In this document: piece after piece, positions 29,911-38,983 of the stretch
Position numbering within the stretch: the stretch's first letter is position 1
Layout: every line of letters begins with the position of its first letter
Source: Bacteroidales bacterium
GTDB taxonomy: Bacteria; Bacteroidota; Bacteroidia; Bacteroidales; UBA932
Assembly (NCBI GenBank): GCA_015060255.1
Contig: SUYV01000002.1
Location: forward strand, 32,883-96,882
DNA length: 64,000 bases
Direction of reading: 5' to 3'
The notes under the pieces: model-generated
The model's database searches: none
Told to the model about the DNA's origin: nothing
Seen by the model: the letters and a program-made list of their open reading frames with translations, nothing else
Translations under genes and position numbers: made by a program

Positions 29911-31439
29911 AGTACTACGATAAACTGATCTTTGATCTTTCCAAGGAAGGAAGACAGGGATACTCTTTGCCGGTCAACAAATGGGAGACATCTGCTTCTG
30001 ATCTTCCTGCAGGCCTTCAGCGTGCGGCAGTACCGGCGCTTCCTCAGGTGAGCGAACTTGATGTCGTACGCCATTATACCAATCTGTCACAGATGAACTT
30101 CGGTGTGGATTCAGGATTCTATCCTCTTGGAAGCTGCACCATGAAATACAATCCGAAGATAAACGAAGAGATCGCGGCAATGCCGGCCTTCGCTGGTCTG
30201 CATCCGCTCCAGCCGGCTCAGACAGTCCAGGGAGCCCTCCGTTTATACAAGGATCTTTCGCATGCTTTGTCGGCAATAACCGGAATGGCAGAGTTCACCC
30301 TCGATCCGTTCGCGGGAGCGCACGGCGAGCTCACAGGCCTCATGATAATCCGCAAATATCATATGTCTCGTGGCGACATGAAGCGTACCCGCATCATTGT
30401 CCCTGACAGCGCCCATGGTACAAATCCGGCATCAGCAGCCGTGTGCGGTCTGGAGATAGTCCAGGTGAAGTCAAATGCAGCGGGACTTGTTGATGTTGAG
30501 GATCTTAAGCCGCTTCTTGACGATACGATTGCAGGTATCATGATGACAAATCCGAATACCTTAGGTCTGTTCGAGAAGGATATAAAGGAGATTGCTGCGC
30601 TTGTTCATGAATGCGGAGGTCTGCTCTATTATGATGGAGCGAATATGAATCCTCTCATGGGTGTAGTCCGTCCGGGAGACATGGGATTTGATGTGATGCA
30701 CCTCAATCTGCATAAGACGTTCTCCACACCTCACGGAGGTGGTGGCCCTGGAGCGGGCCCTGTAGGCGTTGCAGCCCATCTTGCATCTCATCTTCCTGTT
30801 CCGAAGGTCATGGAAGCGGAAGATGGAACTCTGTATATTGCAGATGGAACATGTCAGTGTCCGGCTTCTCCTGACGGAGCAGGTGTCTTTGGTGAGGAAT
30901 GCGGATGCTCTCCTGAATGCATGTGCGGATGCCAGGCCTGTGGACAGATATCGGGATTCATGGGCAATTTCGGTGTCCTTCTGAGAGCGTATACATATAT
31001 CCTGATGCTCGGAAAGCAGAACATCAGGATGGTGGGACCACTCGCCGTTCTTGGCGCCAACTACATCAAGGAGTCTCTCAAAGATTGCTTCAAACTTCCG
31101 ATCCCTACAGTCTGCAAGCATGAATTCGTCTTCGACGGTCTTCTGGACCAGTCTACCGGCGTAACGACTCTGGACATCGCCAAGAGACTGCTTGACTATG
31201 GTTTCCATGCTCCTACAATCTATTTCCCTCTGCTGTTCCATCAGTCGATAATGATCGAGCCGACAGAGACAGAGTCGAAGGAGACATTGGACGGATTCAT
31301 CGAGATTATGAAGCATATCGCGGCAGAGGCTTTGGCAGATCCGGAATCATTGAAGACGGCGCCTCATACAACTCCGGTGCGTCGTCTTGATGAGACAACA
31401 GCTGCCCGCCAGCCGGTGCTCAGATATAAAGACATGTAA
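29907..31439 (+). CDS. gcvPB: Glycine dehydrogenase (aminomethyl-transferring) subunit 2
   Basis: [45 protein letters not shown] (PLP Lys); contains Cys-rich insert. Confidence 0.96.
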   Translation: MKYYDKLIFDLSKEGRQGYSLPVNKWETSASDLPAGLQRAAVPALPQVSELDVVRHYTNLSQMNFGVDSGFYPLGSCTMKYNPKINEEIAAMPAFAGLHPLQPAQTVQGALRLYKDLSHALSAITGMAEFTLDPFAGAHGELTGLMIIRKYHMSRGDMKRTRIIVPDSAHGTNPASAAVCGLEIVQVKSNAAGLVDVEDLKPLLDDTIAGIMMTNPNTLGLFEKDIKEIAALVHECGGLLYYDGANMNPLMGVVRPGDMGFDVMHLNLHKTFSTPHGGGGPGAGPVGVAAHLASHLPVPKVMEAEDGTLYIADGTCQCPASPDGAGVFGEECGCSPECMCGCQACGQISGFMGNFGVLLRAYTYILMLGKQNIRMVGPLAVLGANYIKESLKDCFKLPIPTVCKHEFVFDGLLDQSTGVTTLDIAKRLLDYGFHAPTIYFPLLFHQSIMIEPTETESKETLDGFIEIMKHIAAEALADPESLKTAPHTTPVRRLDETTAARQPVLRYKDM

Positions 31440-31440
31440 T

Positions 31441-32841
31441 ATGAAGATCATCATCATAGGTGCAGGGCCGGGCGGTTATGAAACCGCCCTCCTTGCTGCA
31501 AAAAGGGGAGTGGAAGTTGTCCTTGTCGAGGCCGGACATGTCGGAGGAACATGTCTCAATGAAGGCTGCATCCCGACCAAGTCTTTCTGCAGGAATGCTG
31601 AAGTGCTGGACGAACTGCGCGATGCAGAGGCTTTCGGTGTGACCGGACTGTCATATGACTTTGACTTCAAGGCTGTCGCGGCACGCAAGAATGCTGTAGT
31701 AGAACAACTCCGTGGGGGAGTCGAGGGCTTGCTCGCCCACAAACTGATCACCTTGGTCAGGGGAAAGGCTTCGTTCAAAGACCAGCATACCATCTCTGTC
31801 ATTCCGAGCGATCCTTCTGTCATTTCGAGCGAGGCCGAAGGCCGAGTCGAGAAATCCCTCGAATACACCGCCGATTACATAATCATAGCGACAGGTTCTG
31901 TATCTGCTTCCCTGCCGATACCCGGAGCAGACCTTCCAGGCATTCTCACTTCCAAGGAAATCCTTGATCTTGAGGAAGTTCCGTCAAGGCTTTGTGTAAT
32001 AGGAGGCGGTGTCATAGGACTTGAGTTCGCTTCAGTCTTCCGCAGCTTCGGCAGCGAGGTGACCGTGCTTGAATACTTCAAGGACATCCTTCCTCGTTTC
32101 GACTCGGACCTGTCGAAAAGACTCAAGCAGAGTCTGGGAAAACGTGGGATAGAGATCAATACCCAGGCCCAGGTGACAGGAATATCTATTGATGACTCCT
32201 CAGTATACAAGGTCTCATACACCCGCAAAGGCAAGGAGGAAACCGTCGAGGCTGACAAGGTCCTGATGGCAGTGGGAAGGAAGGCAAATGTTGACTCGCT
32301 GAATCTCGCTGATGCCGGCATTGAATTCACGCCAAGAGGGATTGTTGTCGATGACAGGACCATGCAGACCAATGTTCCGCACATCTATGCAATCGGCGAC
32401 ATCAACGGCAAGATGATGCTTGCTCATGCTGCAACTTTCCAGGGAATCGTCGCTCTTGACCATATAATGGGCATTGAGAACAATATCGACCTTTCTGTGA
32501 TGCCAGCAGCAGTGTTTACGACTCCTGAGGCTGCTTCCGTCGGCATGACCGAAGATGAATGCAAGGAGGCGGGAAGGTCTGTAAAATGCCTGAAATCCTT
32601 CTTCCGTGCAAACGGTAAGGCGGTGACCATGGCTCAGACTGACGGCTTCTGCAAGCTGGTAGTTGACGCAGAAACAGGTGAAATCCTTGGATGTCATCTC
32701 TTCGGTCCACACGCTTCAGACATAGTTCAGGAAGTGTGCGCGCTGATTTCACGCAAGGCTACTATAGAACAGTTCAAAGATATTATTCACACGCATCCGA
32801 CATTGACGGAAGTGCTTCAGAGTGCGGCACATAATGGGTAA
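31441..32841 (+). CDS. lpdA: Dihydrolipoyl dehydrogenase
   Basis: GAGPGGYETALLAAKRG, GGTCLNEGCIPTKS redox motif; start MKIIIIGAGPGG inside ORF 31387. Confidence 0.96.
   Translation: MKIIIIGAGPGGYETALLAAKRGVEVVLVEAGHVGGTCLNEGCIPTKSFCRNAEVLDELRDAEAFGVTGLSYDFDFKAVAARKNAVVEQLRGGVEGLLAHKLITLVRGKASFKDQHTISVIPSDPSVISSEAEGRVEKSLEYTADYIIIATGSVSASLPIPGADLPGILTSKEILDLEEVPSRLCVIGGGVIGLEFASVFRSFGSEVTVLEYFKDILPRFDSDLSKRLKQSLGKRGIEINTQAQVTGISIDDSSVYKVSYTRKGKEETVEADKVLMAVGRKANVDSLNLADAGIEFTPRGIVVDDRTMQTNVPHIYAIGDINGKMMLAHAATFQGIVALDHIMGIENNIDLSVMPAAVFTTPEAASVGMTEDECKEAGRSVKCLKSFFRANGKAVTMAQTDGFCKLVVDAETGEILGCHLFGPHASDIVQEVCALISRKATIEQFKDIIHTHPTLTEVLQSAAHNG
31797..31861 (+). repeat. Dispersed palindromic repeat in frame within lpdA
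   Basis: TGTCATTCCGAGCGATCCTTCTGTCATTTCGAGCGAGGCCGAAGGCCGAGTCGAGAAATCCCTCGA; encodes VIPSDPSVISSEAEGRVEKSLE. Confidence 0.75.
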
Positions 32842-34327
32842 GATCAGAGTTCCGAATACATATGTGATCATATTCGCGGTTCTGCTGGTATGCGCTGTCG
32901 CGACCTGGCTAGTGCCGGGTGGCGAGCCGCAGACGTGGCAGGTGTTCTCTGCGTTGTATGAGGGATTCAGCCAGCAGGCCGGCATCATTGCCTTTGTGCT
33001 GATCATCGGAGGAGCATTCTGGGTTGTCAACAGTACCAAGGCTGTTGATGAGGGAATCATGAAGTTCATTTCCAGGGTCCAGAGTCTTGAACGGTTCGGA
33101 CTTGTCCGCAAACTGGGCGTAGGGAACATTGTGATCACTCTCGTCATGCTTCTGTTCGGACTCTTCGGGGCCGTATTCGGAATGAGTGAGGAGACGATTG
33201 CTTTCGTTGCAGTTGTTATTCCGCTTGCCAGGTCTCTTGGATATGATGATTTCGTGGGTGTATGCATGGTATATGTCGCCGCGCATGTCGGCTTTGCCGG
33301 CGCCATGCTGAATCCTTTCACGATAGGTATCGCTCAGGACATGGCATCGCTGCCGCTTTTCTCGGGAATAGAATACCGCATTTTCTGCTGGGTGGTATTG
33401 ATGGCAGTCGCCATAGCTTTTGTCTTATGGTACGCCAGACGCATCCGTAAGCCGGTATCGGAGGCTGCTGCGTCAGAAGAGGCTGTAGAAACCTCTGAAG
33501 AATCGGGCAAGGGCAGAGCATGGATCTGCTATGGTATTCTTTGCATAGTGCTGGTCCTCTTCTCGATATTCTATGCAGATGAGTGTGCGATAAAGCTCGG
33601 ACAGGCTTCGTATGAAGCCCCATGGCTGATGTGGGTGCTTACTTGCCTCTTTGCCATAGCATCTTTCTTCGCCTTGAGGAACTCGGCCAGAATGTATATC
33701 CTTAACCTTCTGATGTTCACAATAGTATTCCTCGTGGTCGGCGCTATGGGATATGGTTGGTATCTGTCTGAGATATGTGCCTTGTTCATGGCGCTCGCCA
33801 TCGCTGCGGGTTTCTCTGCAGGGTATTCTGCAGACAAGATTGCAAAGGAGTTCATTGCCGGAGCCAAGGATATATTCTCAGCAGCATTGATCATCGGATT
33901 TGCTGCCGGAATCATTGTGATCCTGAAGAATGGACAGGTCATAGACACGATGCTCGCCTCAATGGCGGCCGCTCTTGAAGGATCGGGCCGTGTCGGTGCC
34001 CTTGGGTCCATGTATGGCATCCAGACTTTCATCAACCTGTTCATCCCGTCTGCTTCTGCAAAGGCTGCTGTGACGATGCCGATCATGGCTCCGTTCTCAG
34101 ATATGATCGGAGTGTCCCGTCAGGCGACGGTGCTGGCTTTCCAGTTCGGCGACGGATTCACAAACATGATTACTCCATGCTCCGGAGTCCTCATGGCGGT
34201 CCTCTCCGTTGCGAAGATACCTTATGAAAAATGGGTGAAGTGGATATGGAAATTCATTCTCCTGCTTGTTGTGCTGGGCTTCCTGCTTCTTCTTCCTACT
34301 TTATTTATAGATTTACCAGGATTTTGA
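32834..34327 (+). CDS. YfcC / C4-dicarboxylate anaerobic carrier-like membrane protein
   Basis: ~12 TM, VPGGEPQTW..., GGAFWVVNSTKAVDEGI; start MGKIRVPNTY. Confidence 0.85.
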   Translation: MGKIRVPNTYVIIFAVLLVCAVATWLVPGGEPQTWQVFSALYEGFSQQAGIIAFVLIIGGAFWVVNSTKAVDEGIMKFISRVQSLERFGLVRKLGVGNIVITLVMLLFGLFGAVFGMSEETIAFVAVVIPLARSLGYDDFVGVCMVYVAAHVGFAGAMLNPFTIGIAQDMASLPLFSGIEYRIFCWVVLMAVAIAFVLWYARRIRKPVSEAAASEEAVETSEESGKGRAWICYGILCIVLVLFSIFYADECAIKLGQASYEAPWLMWVLTCLFAIASFFALRNSARMYILNLLMFTIVFLVVGAMGYGWYLSEICALFMALAIAAGFSAGYSADKIAKEFIAGAKDIFSAALIIGFAAGIIVILKNGQVIDTMLASMAAALEGSGRVGALGSMYGIQTFINLFIPSASAKAAVTMPIMAPFSDMIGVSRQATVLAFQFGDGFTNMITPCSGVLMAVLSVAKIPYEKWVKWIWKFILLLVVLGFLLLLPTLFIDLPGF

Positions 34328-34328
34328 T

Positions 34329-35438
34329 ATGAAAAGATTTACTCTAATTGCTGCTGTGGCAGTCTTTGTATCTATTATTTCCGGATGTAAGTCCGAGCCT
34401 GATTTCTGGCTTGGAGCAGACTTGGGATGGATTACGGAGTATGAGGCTAAAGGCCATAAGTTCTATAATGCTGCCGGAGAAGAAATGGAATGTACGGCTC
34501 TCATGAAGGAACTTGGGCTCAATGCGGTCCGTCATCGTGTGTGGGTGGACCCTTCTGCTCATGGCAACTGGTGCAGCAAGGAGGACCTTCTGGTGAAATG
34601 TCAGCGTGCAAAGGCTCTCGGCATGGCCATAATGGTGGACTTCCATTATAGCGACTGGTGGGCGGATCCGCAGAAACAGAATATTCCTGCAGCATGGAGC
34701 GGTCATTCATATGAGCAGATGAAGGAAGACCTTGCAGCTCATACAGTTGAAGTGCTCACTTATCTTAAGGAAAACGGCATCACTCCTAAGTGGATCCAGG
34801 TCGGCAATGAGACCCGCAATGGTTTCCTCTGGACAGTCGAGTCAAATGAGTACGGCTGGCCGAAGCTTGACGAGAACGGCAATACCACGATCATAGAATC
34901 TATGGGACACGTTGTGAATAACCCTGAGCAGTATGCCGGCCTCTTTGCAGCAGGATATGATGCATGCAAGTCTGTGTTCCCGGATGCCATAGTGATGGTA
35001 CATCTGGACAATGGTTTTGACAAGGATCTGTATGACTTCAATCTCGGGGTCCTCAAGGCAGGCGGAGCCAAGTGGGACATGATAGGAATGTCACTGTATC
35101 CATATTGGGCTATGGATGGGGGCTTCCGCGACGATGCTGAGACCACAATCACAGATTGCATTGAGAACATCAAGCACGTCGGCAAGAAGTTCGGATGTGA
35201 CGTGATGATAGTCGAGACCGGCTTCCTTGTTGATGAATCAAAGCCTGAGGTAATTGAAGAGAGCAGGCGTCAGCTTGCACGTGTAATCCGTGAGTCCATC
35301 GAAAATACAGACGGTATCTGCAAAGGTGTCTTCTACTGGGAACCTGAATGCCGCCCGTCACAGTATAAGCTCGGAGCCTTCACAGAGGACGGACATCCGA
35401 CTGTGATCATGGATGCATTCAAGGACTGGTCGGAGTAG
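34329..35438 (+). CDS. GH53 family arabinogalactan endo-1,4-beta-galactanase (lipoprotein)
   Basis: GADLGWITEYEAKG, NAVRHRVWVDP, DFHYSDWWADP, IQVGNETRNGFLW, VETGF. Confidence 0.95.
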   Translation: MKRFTLIAAVAVFVSIISGCKSEPDFWLGADLGWITEYEAKGHKFYNAAGEEMECTALMKELGLNAVRHRVWVDPSAHGNWCSKEDLLVKCQRAKALGMAIMVDFHYSDWWADPQKQNIPAAWSGHSYEQMKEDLAAHTVEVLTYLKENGITPKWIQVGNETRNGFLWTVESNEYGWPKLDENGNTTIIESMGHVVNNPEQYAGLFAAGYDACKSVFPDAIVMVHLDNGFDKDLYDFNLGVLKAGGAKWDMIGMSLYPYWAMDGGFRDDAETTITDCIENIKHVGKKFGCDVMIVETGFLVDESKPEVIEESRRQLARVIRESIENTDGICKGVFYWEPECRPSQYKLGAFTEDGHPTVIMDAFKDWSE

Positions 35439-35445
35439 CCTGCGG

Positions 35446-35553
35446 CTATGCCTCCGACCCTTCCTCTCCTGTGTTTACGGGCAATTCCTCTCCTGTAAGA
35501 TAACTGAAAATTTCCACTGCAAGACAAACTGAAATAATAACTGCGAGCCACAT
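35446..35553 (-). CDS. Candidate 35-aa single-TM small protein (MWLAVIISVCLAVEIFSYLTGEELPVNTGEEGSEA)
   Basis: Read manually from minus strand; AGGAGG RBS just upstream and TACCTTTG -7 element at 35582-35589. Confidence 0.55.
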   Translation of the reverse strand: MWLAVIISVCLAVEIFSYLTGEELPVNTGEEGSEA

Positions 35554-35581
35554 ATTTACCTCCTGTTTTAAGTTTATGAAG

Positions 35582-35589
35582 CAAAGGTA
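35582..35589 (-). promoter_or_regulatory. -7 element TACCTTTG (minus) for the small membrane peptide
   Basis: CAAAGGTA on + strand, ~29 nt before the candidate ATG. Confidence 0.5.
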
Positions 35590-35629
35590 AGGCTTAAATG
35601 TGCTAATATATGGCACACTTGAAATGATT

Positions 35630-36829
35630 ATGAAAAAACTGATATTATCCCTGTTTATCTTTGTCTCGGTCTGTTCATACGCGCAGAATCCAAAGACCCT
35701 TCTTGCTGATGACGATCTTCATACGCTCGTCGAAAGGATTATTGACCGTCGTGATTCTGTGAAGAATGACGGATATAAGATCAGGAAGATCAAGTCTCAT
35801 ATCAATCTTGAGTTCGCCGGGTCGGCCAATGCATATTTTACCGGAGGAGAGTTTGACGAGCTCTCATTCAAGATGAATCGTGTGAGACTTGAGATATATG
35901 GAAGACTTACAGATCATCTGTCATATCATTTCCGTCAGTCGTTCAACAGATACAGCAATCCGTACTCTGTGGAGAATATGTCTTCTTCCATCGAATATGC
36001 CAATATCAAATGGCGTTTCAACGACAGGTTTGATATTGTTGCAGGAAAGCAGTTTCTTGCGGTCGGTGGCTATGAAGGATATGTGAACGGTCTGCTTGTG
36101 AGGGAGTTCAGCGAATTCAACAACAACTTCGAAATATTCCAGACCGGATTGAAGGGGTCCATATACCTTACGCCTTCACAGCATCTGTATCTACAGGTGG
36201 TGAACCAAAGGAGCGGAACTGATGCCGATGCATACATATATGGTCTCCCGGAAGGTGTAGAACAGACAAAGTTTCCGCTTCTTGCCACTGTCAACTGGAC
36301 CGGATGGTTCGCAGATGGTGCGATTAACCTGCAATATTCAGCTTCTGCAGGTCAGCTGGCCAAGGGAAAGAACATATACTATCTGATGTGCGGAAACATA
36401 TATGAGAAAGGTCCGATATTGGCATATCTGGATGTGTTGTATCAGCGTTCAGGACTAGATACGCAGCATCGTATAACTACGCTGTCCAATGTTCCGGTTA
36501 CTGCGCAGAATACCCAATATCTCACGGTCATTGCAAACCTGGACTATCGCTTCCTTCCTAAATGGAATGCATATATCAAGGGCGCATATGAGACAGCCGG
36601 TGTCTATGAGGGTAATGGAATCTTCACAGCAGGCCGCTATATGACAGCATGGAATGCGCAGGGATGTATCGAATGGTTCCCGTTTGCTGAAGAAAAGGGC
36701 TTCAAGGTGTTTGCGCACTATGTATATAAGGGATTCAACCTTACAGAAAATGCGCTGGCAATAGGAGGCCATAAACCTCATACGCAGCGCATTTCGTTAG
36801 GTATTCAGTATGTGATCCCTGTTTTATAA
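35630..36829 (+). CDS. Porin (phosphate-selective porin O/P-like)
   Basis: Signal peptide MKKLILSLFIFVSVCSYAQ; beta-barrel strands, GYEGYVNGLLVREFSEF. Confidence 0.8.
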   Translation: MKKLILSLFIFVSVCSYAQNPKTLLADDDLHTLVERIIDRRDSVKNDGYKIRKIKSHINLEFAGSANAYFTGGEFDELSFKMNRVRLEIYGRLTDHLSYHFRQSFNRYSNPYSVENMSSSIEYANIKWRFNDRFDIVAGKQFLAVGGYEGYVNGLLVREFSEFNNNFEIFQTGLKGSIYLTPSQHLYLQVVNQRSGTDADAYIYGLPEGVEQTKFPLLATVNWTGWFADGAINLQYSASAGQLAKGKNIYYLMCGNIYEKGPILAYLDVLYQRSGLDTQHRITTLSNVPVTAQNTQYLTVIANLDYRFLPKWNAYIKGAYETAGVYEGNGIFTAGRYMTAWNAQGCIEWFPFAEEKGFKVFAHYVYKGFNLTENALAIGGHKPHTQRISLGIQYVIPVL

Positions 36830-38128
36830 TCAGTTCTCAGGAATCCCTTTATAATAAAGGTCTATAGTGCTTTCTGGCATGTCTGTCGCCTTTCCGGTAA
36901 GGATGATTTCCACTTCATAAACCTCCCCTTCATGGTTTATTTCGATCCAGTCGGTCTCTGCCGGATGTGGCCTGTAATCGTCTATATATGGCCATACCTG
37001 CATTGTGTCGAAAGCGAATTCCCATCCGTCAATGTCCTTGAACAGTTTCTTTCCGGCATTGATTATCTCTGAAGGGATAGTGAGGATAGGCATGTGCAGG
37101 TATGTGAAGTCTGTCGTGTATGCTTCGTCCGGCGAGAAGTAGAATTTTGTGCTGCTCGCGCCGCCTGTTACCATCAGCTTGACGATTTCATGCTTTCCGA
37201 TGTATTGACTTGAACTCTCAGTGAAATAGTCATATCTGTTAGTCTTGACAGTTTCCTTGGAATATGCACCACTGTATTGGGCTCTGAGCTGCTTGCCGTT
37301 CTTGAGAACGTTCACTCTTGCCTCCAGATTTCCATTTTCGGTGAGTTTTGTCATTATTGTACCTGAAGCATTGTCAAGGTCGAAGTCTGCACCGCCAAGA
37401 TACTCGAGTCTGAGTCCGTCGACTTTGTCAGATACTGTGAAGGTGAAGCTCTTGTTTATGTTTTCCGGACTCATGAGGATCGAGACTGCTTCATTGCCAT
37501 TTTCGTCAAGCATTGCTACAGACGAAAATCTGCCGTCTTCGCGGGTTGTGTATACTGCGGAAGACAGTCCGGTACGCTCCCTGTCAAATCCCCATTCGTT
37601 AGAATATTCGCTCTCGGTTTCAGTGACAAAGGAACCCTTGTATTCGCCTTTGAGCATAACTGCCGGAGTAGGACTGAACTTGGTCTGAAGGACTTCTGCC
37701 ATGAAATTCAAGGTAAGTTCTCCGTCCGTGATATCAGCCTCGATATAGGCTGTACCCTTGTTCCCATATGCAAATTCGAGATCTGTAAATCTTATATATG
37801 AATTCTTTGACGTCGTACCTTCGAATCTGTCTCTTTTGCCGAGATATGTCACATGAGTATTGAGAACAACGTAGTCCCCAGCTTCCTGGATGGCTGCTGA
37901 TGTCGTCAGACCGGAAAGGGGAGAGAGCCAGATCTCTACAGCATTGTCTCCCTTTTCATATTTTACAGCGGAGTTTATGTCGAAACGATATCCGTCATAT
38001 ATGAAATAGCATGTAGACTCATCCTCTGAAACTACCGGTGTTGTGTCGTCCGGTTCTGTGCATCCTGCGAGCAGGAATAGGGAGGTCATAAAGATAGAAG
38101 CCGCAAGTGCAAAGTGAGTGTTTCTCAT
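36830..38128 (-). CDS. Hypothetical lipoprotein
   Basis: LLAGCTEPDD lipobox, 432 aa beta-rich. Confidence 0.85.
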   Translation of the reverse strand: MRNTHFALAASIFMTSLFLLAGCTEPDDTTPVVSEDESTCYFIYDGYRFDINSAVKYEKGDNAVEIWLSPLSGLTTSAAIQEAGDYVVLNTHVTYLGKRDRFEGTTSKNSYIRFTDLEFAYGNKGTAYIEADITDGELTLNFMAEVLQTKFSPTPAVMLKGEYKGSFVTETESEYSNEWGFDRERTGLSSAVYTTREDGRFSSVAMLDENGNEAVSILMSPENINKSFTFTVSDKVDGLRLEYLGGADFDLDNASGTIMTKLTENGNLEARVNVLKNGKQLRAQYSGAYSKETVKTNRYDYFTESSSQYIGKHEIVKLMVTGGASSTKFYFSPDEAYTTDFTYLHMPILTIPSEIINAGKKLFKDIDGWEFAFDTMQVWPYIDDYRPHPAETDWIEINHEGEVYEVEIILTGKATDMPESTIDLYYKGIPEN

Positions 38129-38149
38129 AATAGTTATTGTTTATCGAGG

Positions 38150-38157
38150 CAAATATA
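38150..38157 (-). promoter_or_regulatory. -7 element TATATTTG (minus) for 38128 lipoprotein
   Basis: CAAATATA upstream. Confidence 0.5.
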
Positions 38158-38246
38158 GGAAAATTATATGCATTTTTTGCACTTTTAAATATTATGAGTA
38201 ATTTTGGTGGTAGAAATCAAACTTTAATCACTTAATACTTAAAATT

Positions 38247-38654
38247 ATGGCTTACAAAGTTATTGACATTGAAGGTGTAGGCGCTGTATATGCAGAGAAA
38301 CTTACTGCGGCTGGCGTTGTTACTGTAGCTCAGCTTCTTGACAAGTGCGCAGCACCAGCAGGCCGTCAGGCTCTTGCAGAGGCAACAGAGATTTCTGAGA
38401 AGGTTATTCTCAGATGGTGCAATCACGCTGACCTTATGCGTATAAAGGGTGTCGGTCCTCAGTTCGCAGAGCTTCTTGAGGCAGCAGGCGTTGACACAGT
38501 CAAGGAATTCGCTCATCGTAATGCAGAGAACCTTGCAGCAAAGGTTGCTGAGGTTAATGCTGAGAAGAACCTTACCAATCGTGTTCCTGTAGCTTCAGAA
38601 CTTCAGAGAATGATCGATCAGGCTAAGGAGCTCCCGGGAGTGCTTACTTACTAG
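38247..38654 (+). CDS. DUF4332 helix-hairpin-helix domain protein
   Basis: IEGVGAVYAEKLTAAGVVTVAQLL and IKGVGPQFAELLEAAGVDTVKEFA repeats. Confidence 0.9.
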   Translation: MAYKVIDIEGVGAVYAEKLTAAGVVTVAQLLDKCAAPAGRQALAEATEISEKVILRWCNHADLMRIKGVGPQFAELLEAAGVDTVKEFAHRNAENLAAKVAEVNAEKNLTNRVPVASELQRMIDQAKELPGVLTY

Positions 38655-38751
38655 TCTGGCATTGACATTGTATTATCTGAGGAAAATCAGTGCACTTACG
38701 TCCTCAGCAGTGGAACTGCAGACCAAACACTGAGGCTCCTCATATTTCAGC

Positions 38752-38786
38752 AACAAAGGGCTACCATCACGGCAGCCCTTTGTTTT
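38752..38786 (+). terminator. Intrinsic terminator
   Basis: ACAAAGGGCTAC / GCAGCCCTTTGT followed by TTTG. Confidence 0.7.
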
Positions 38787-38915
38787 GTGTACTTTAACTT
38801 GGAAATCTTTACTTAATTTCTGATGCAAAGGTACTCAACCATGTCGATATGTGGAATTGAATGTGATTAGTGTGACGAAAATGTGATATTTGGCTCGCTT
38901 CTGTGACTAAATTCA

Positions 38916-38969
38916 TATATTTGTGACAAATAAAATTTATTCTTACATTTGTCACATAAAATTTGTGAC
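38916..38969 (+). promoter_or_regulatory. Promoter/operator region of LytTR gene with three ATTTGTSAC arms
   Basis: TATATTTG -7 at 38916; ATTTGTGACAAAT palindrome 38919-38931; ATTTGTCAC 38947-38955; ATTTGTGAC 38961-38969. Confidence 0.5.
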
Positions 38970-38983
38970 TAAAAATAATACAT

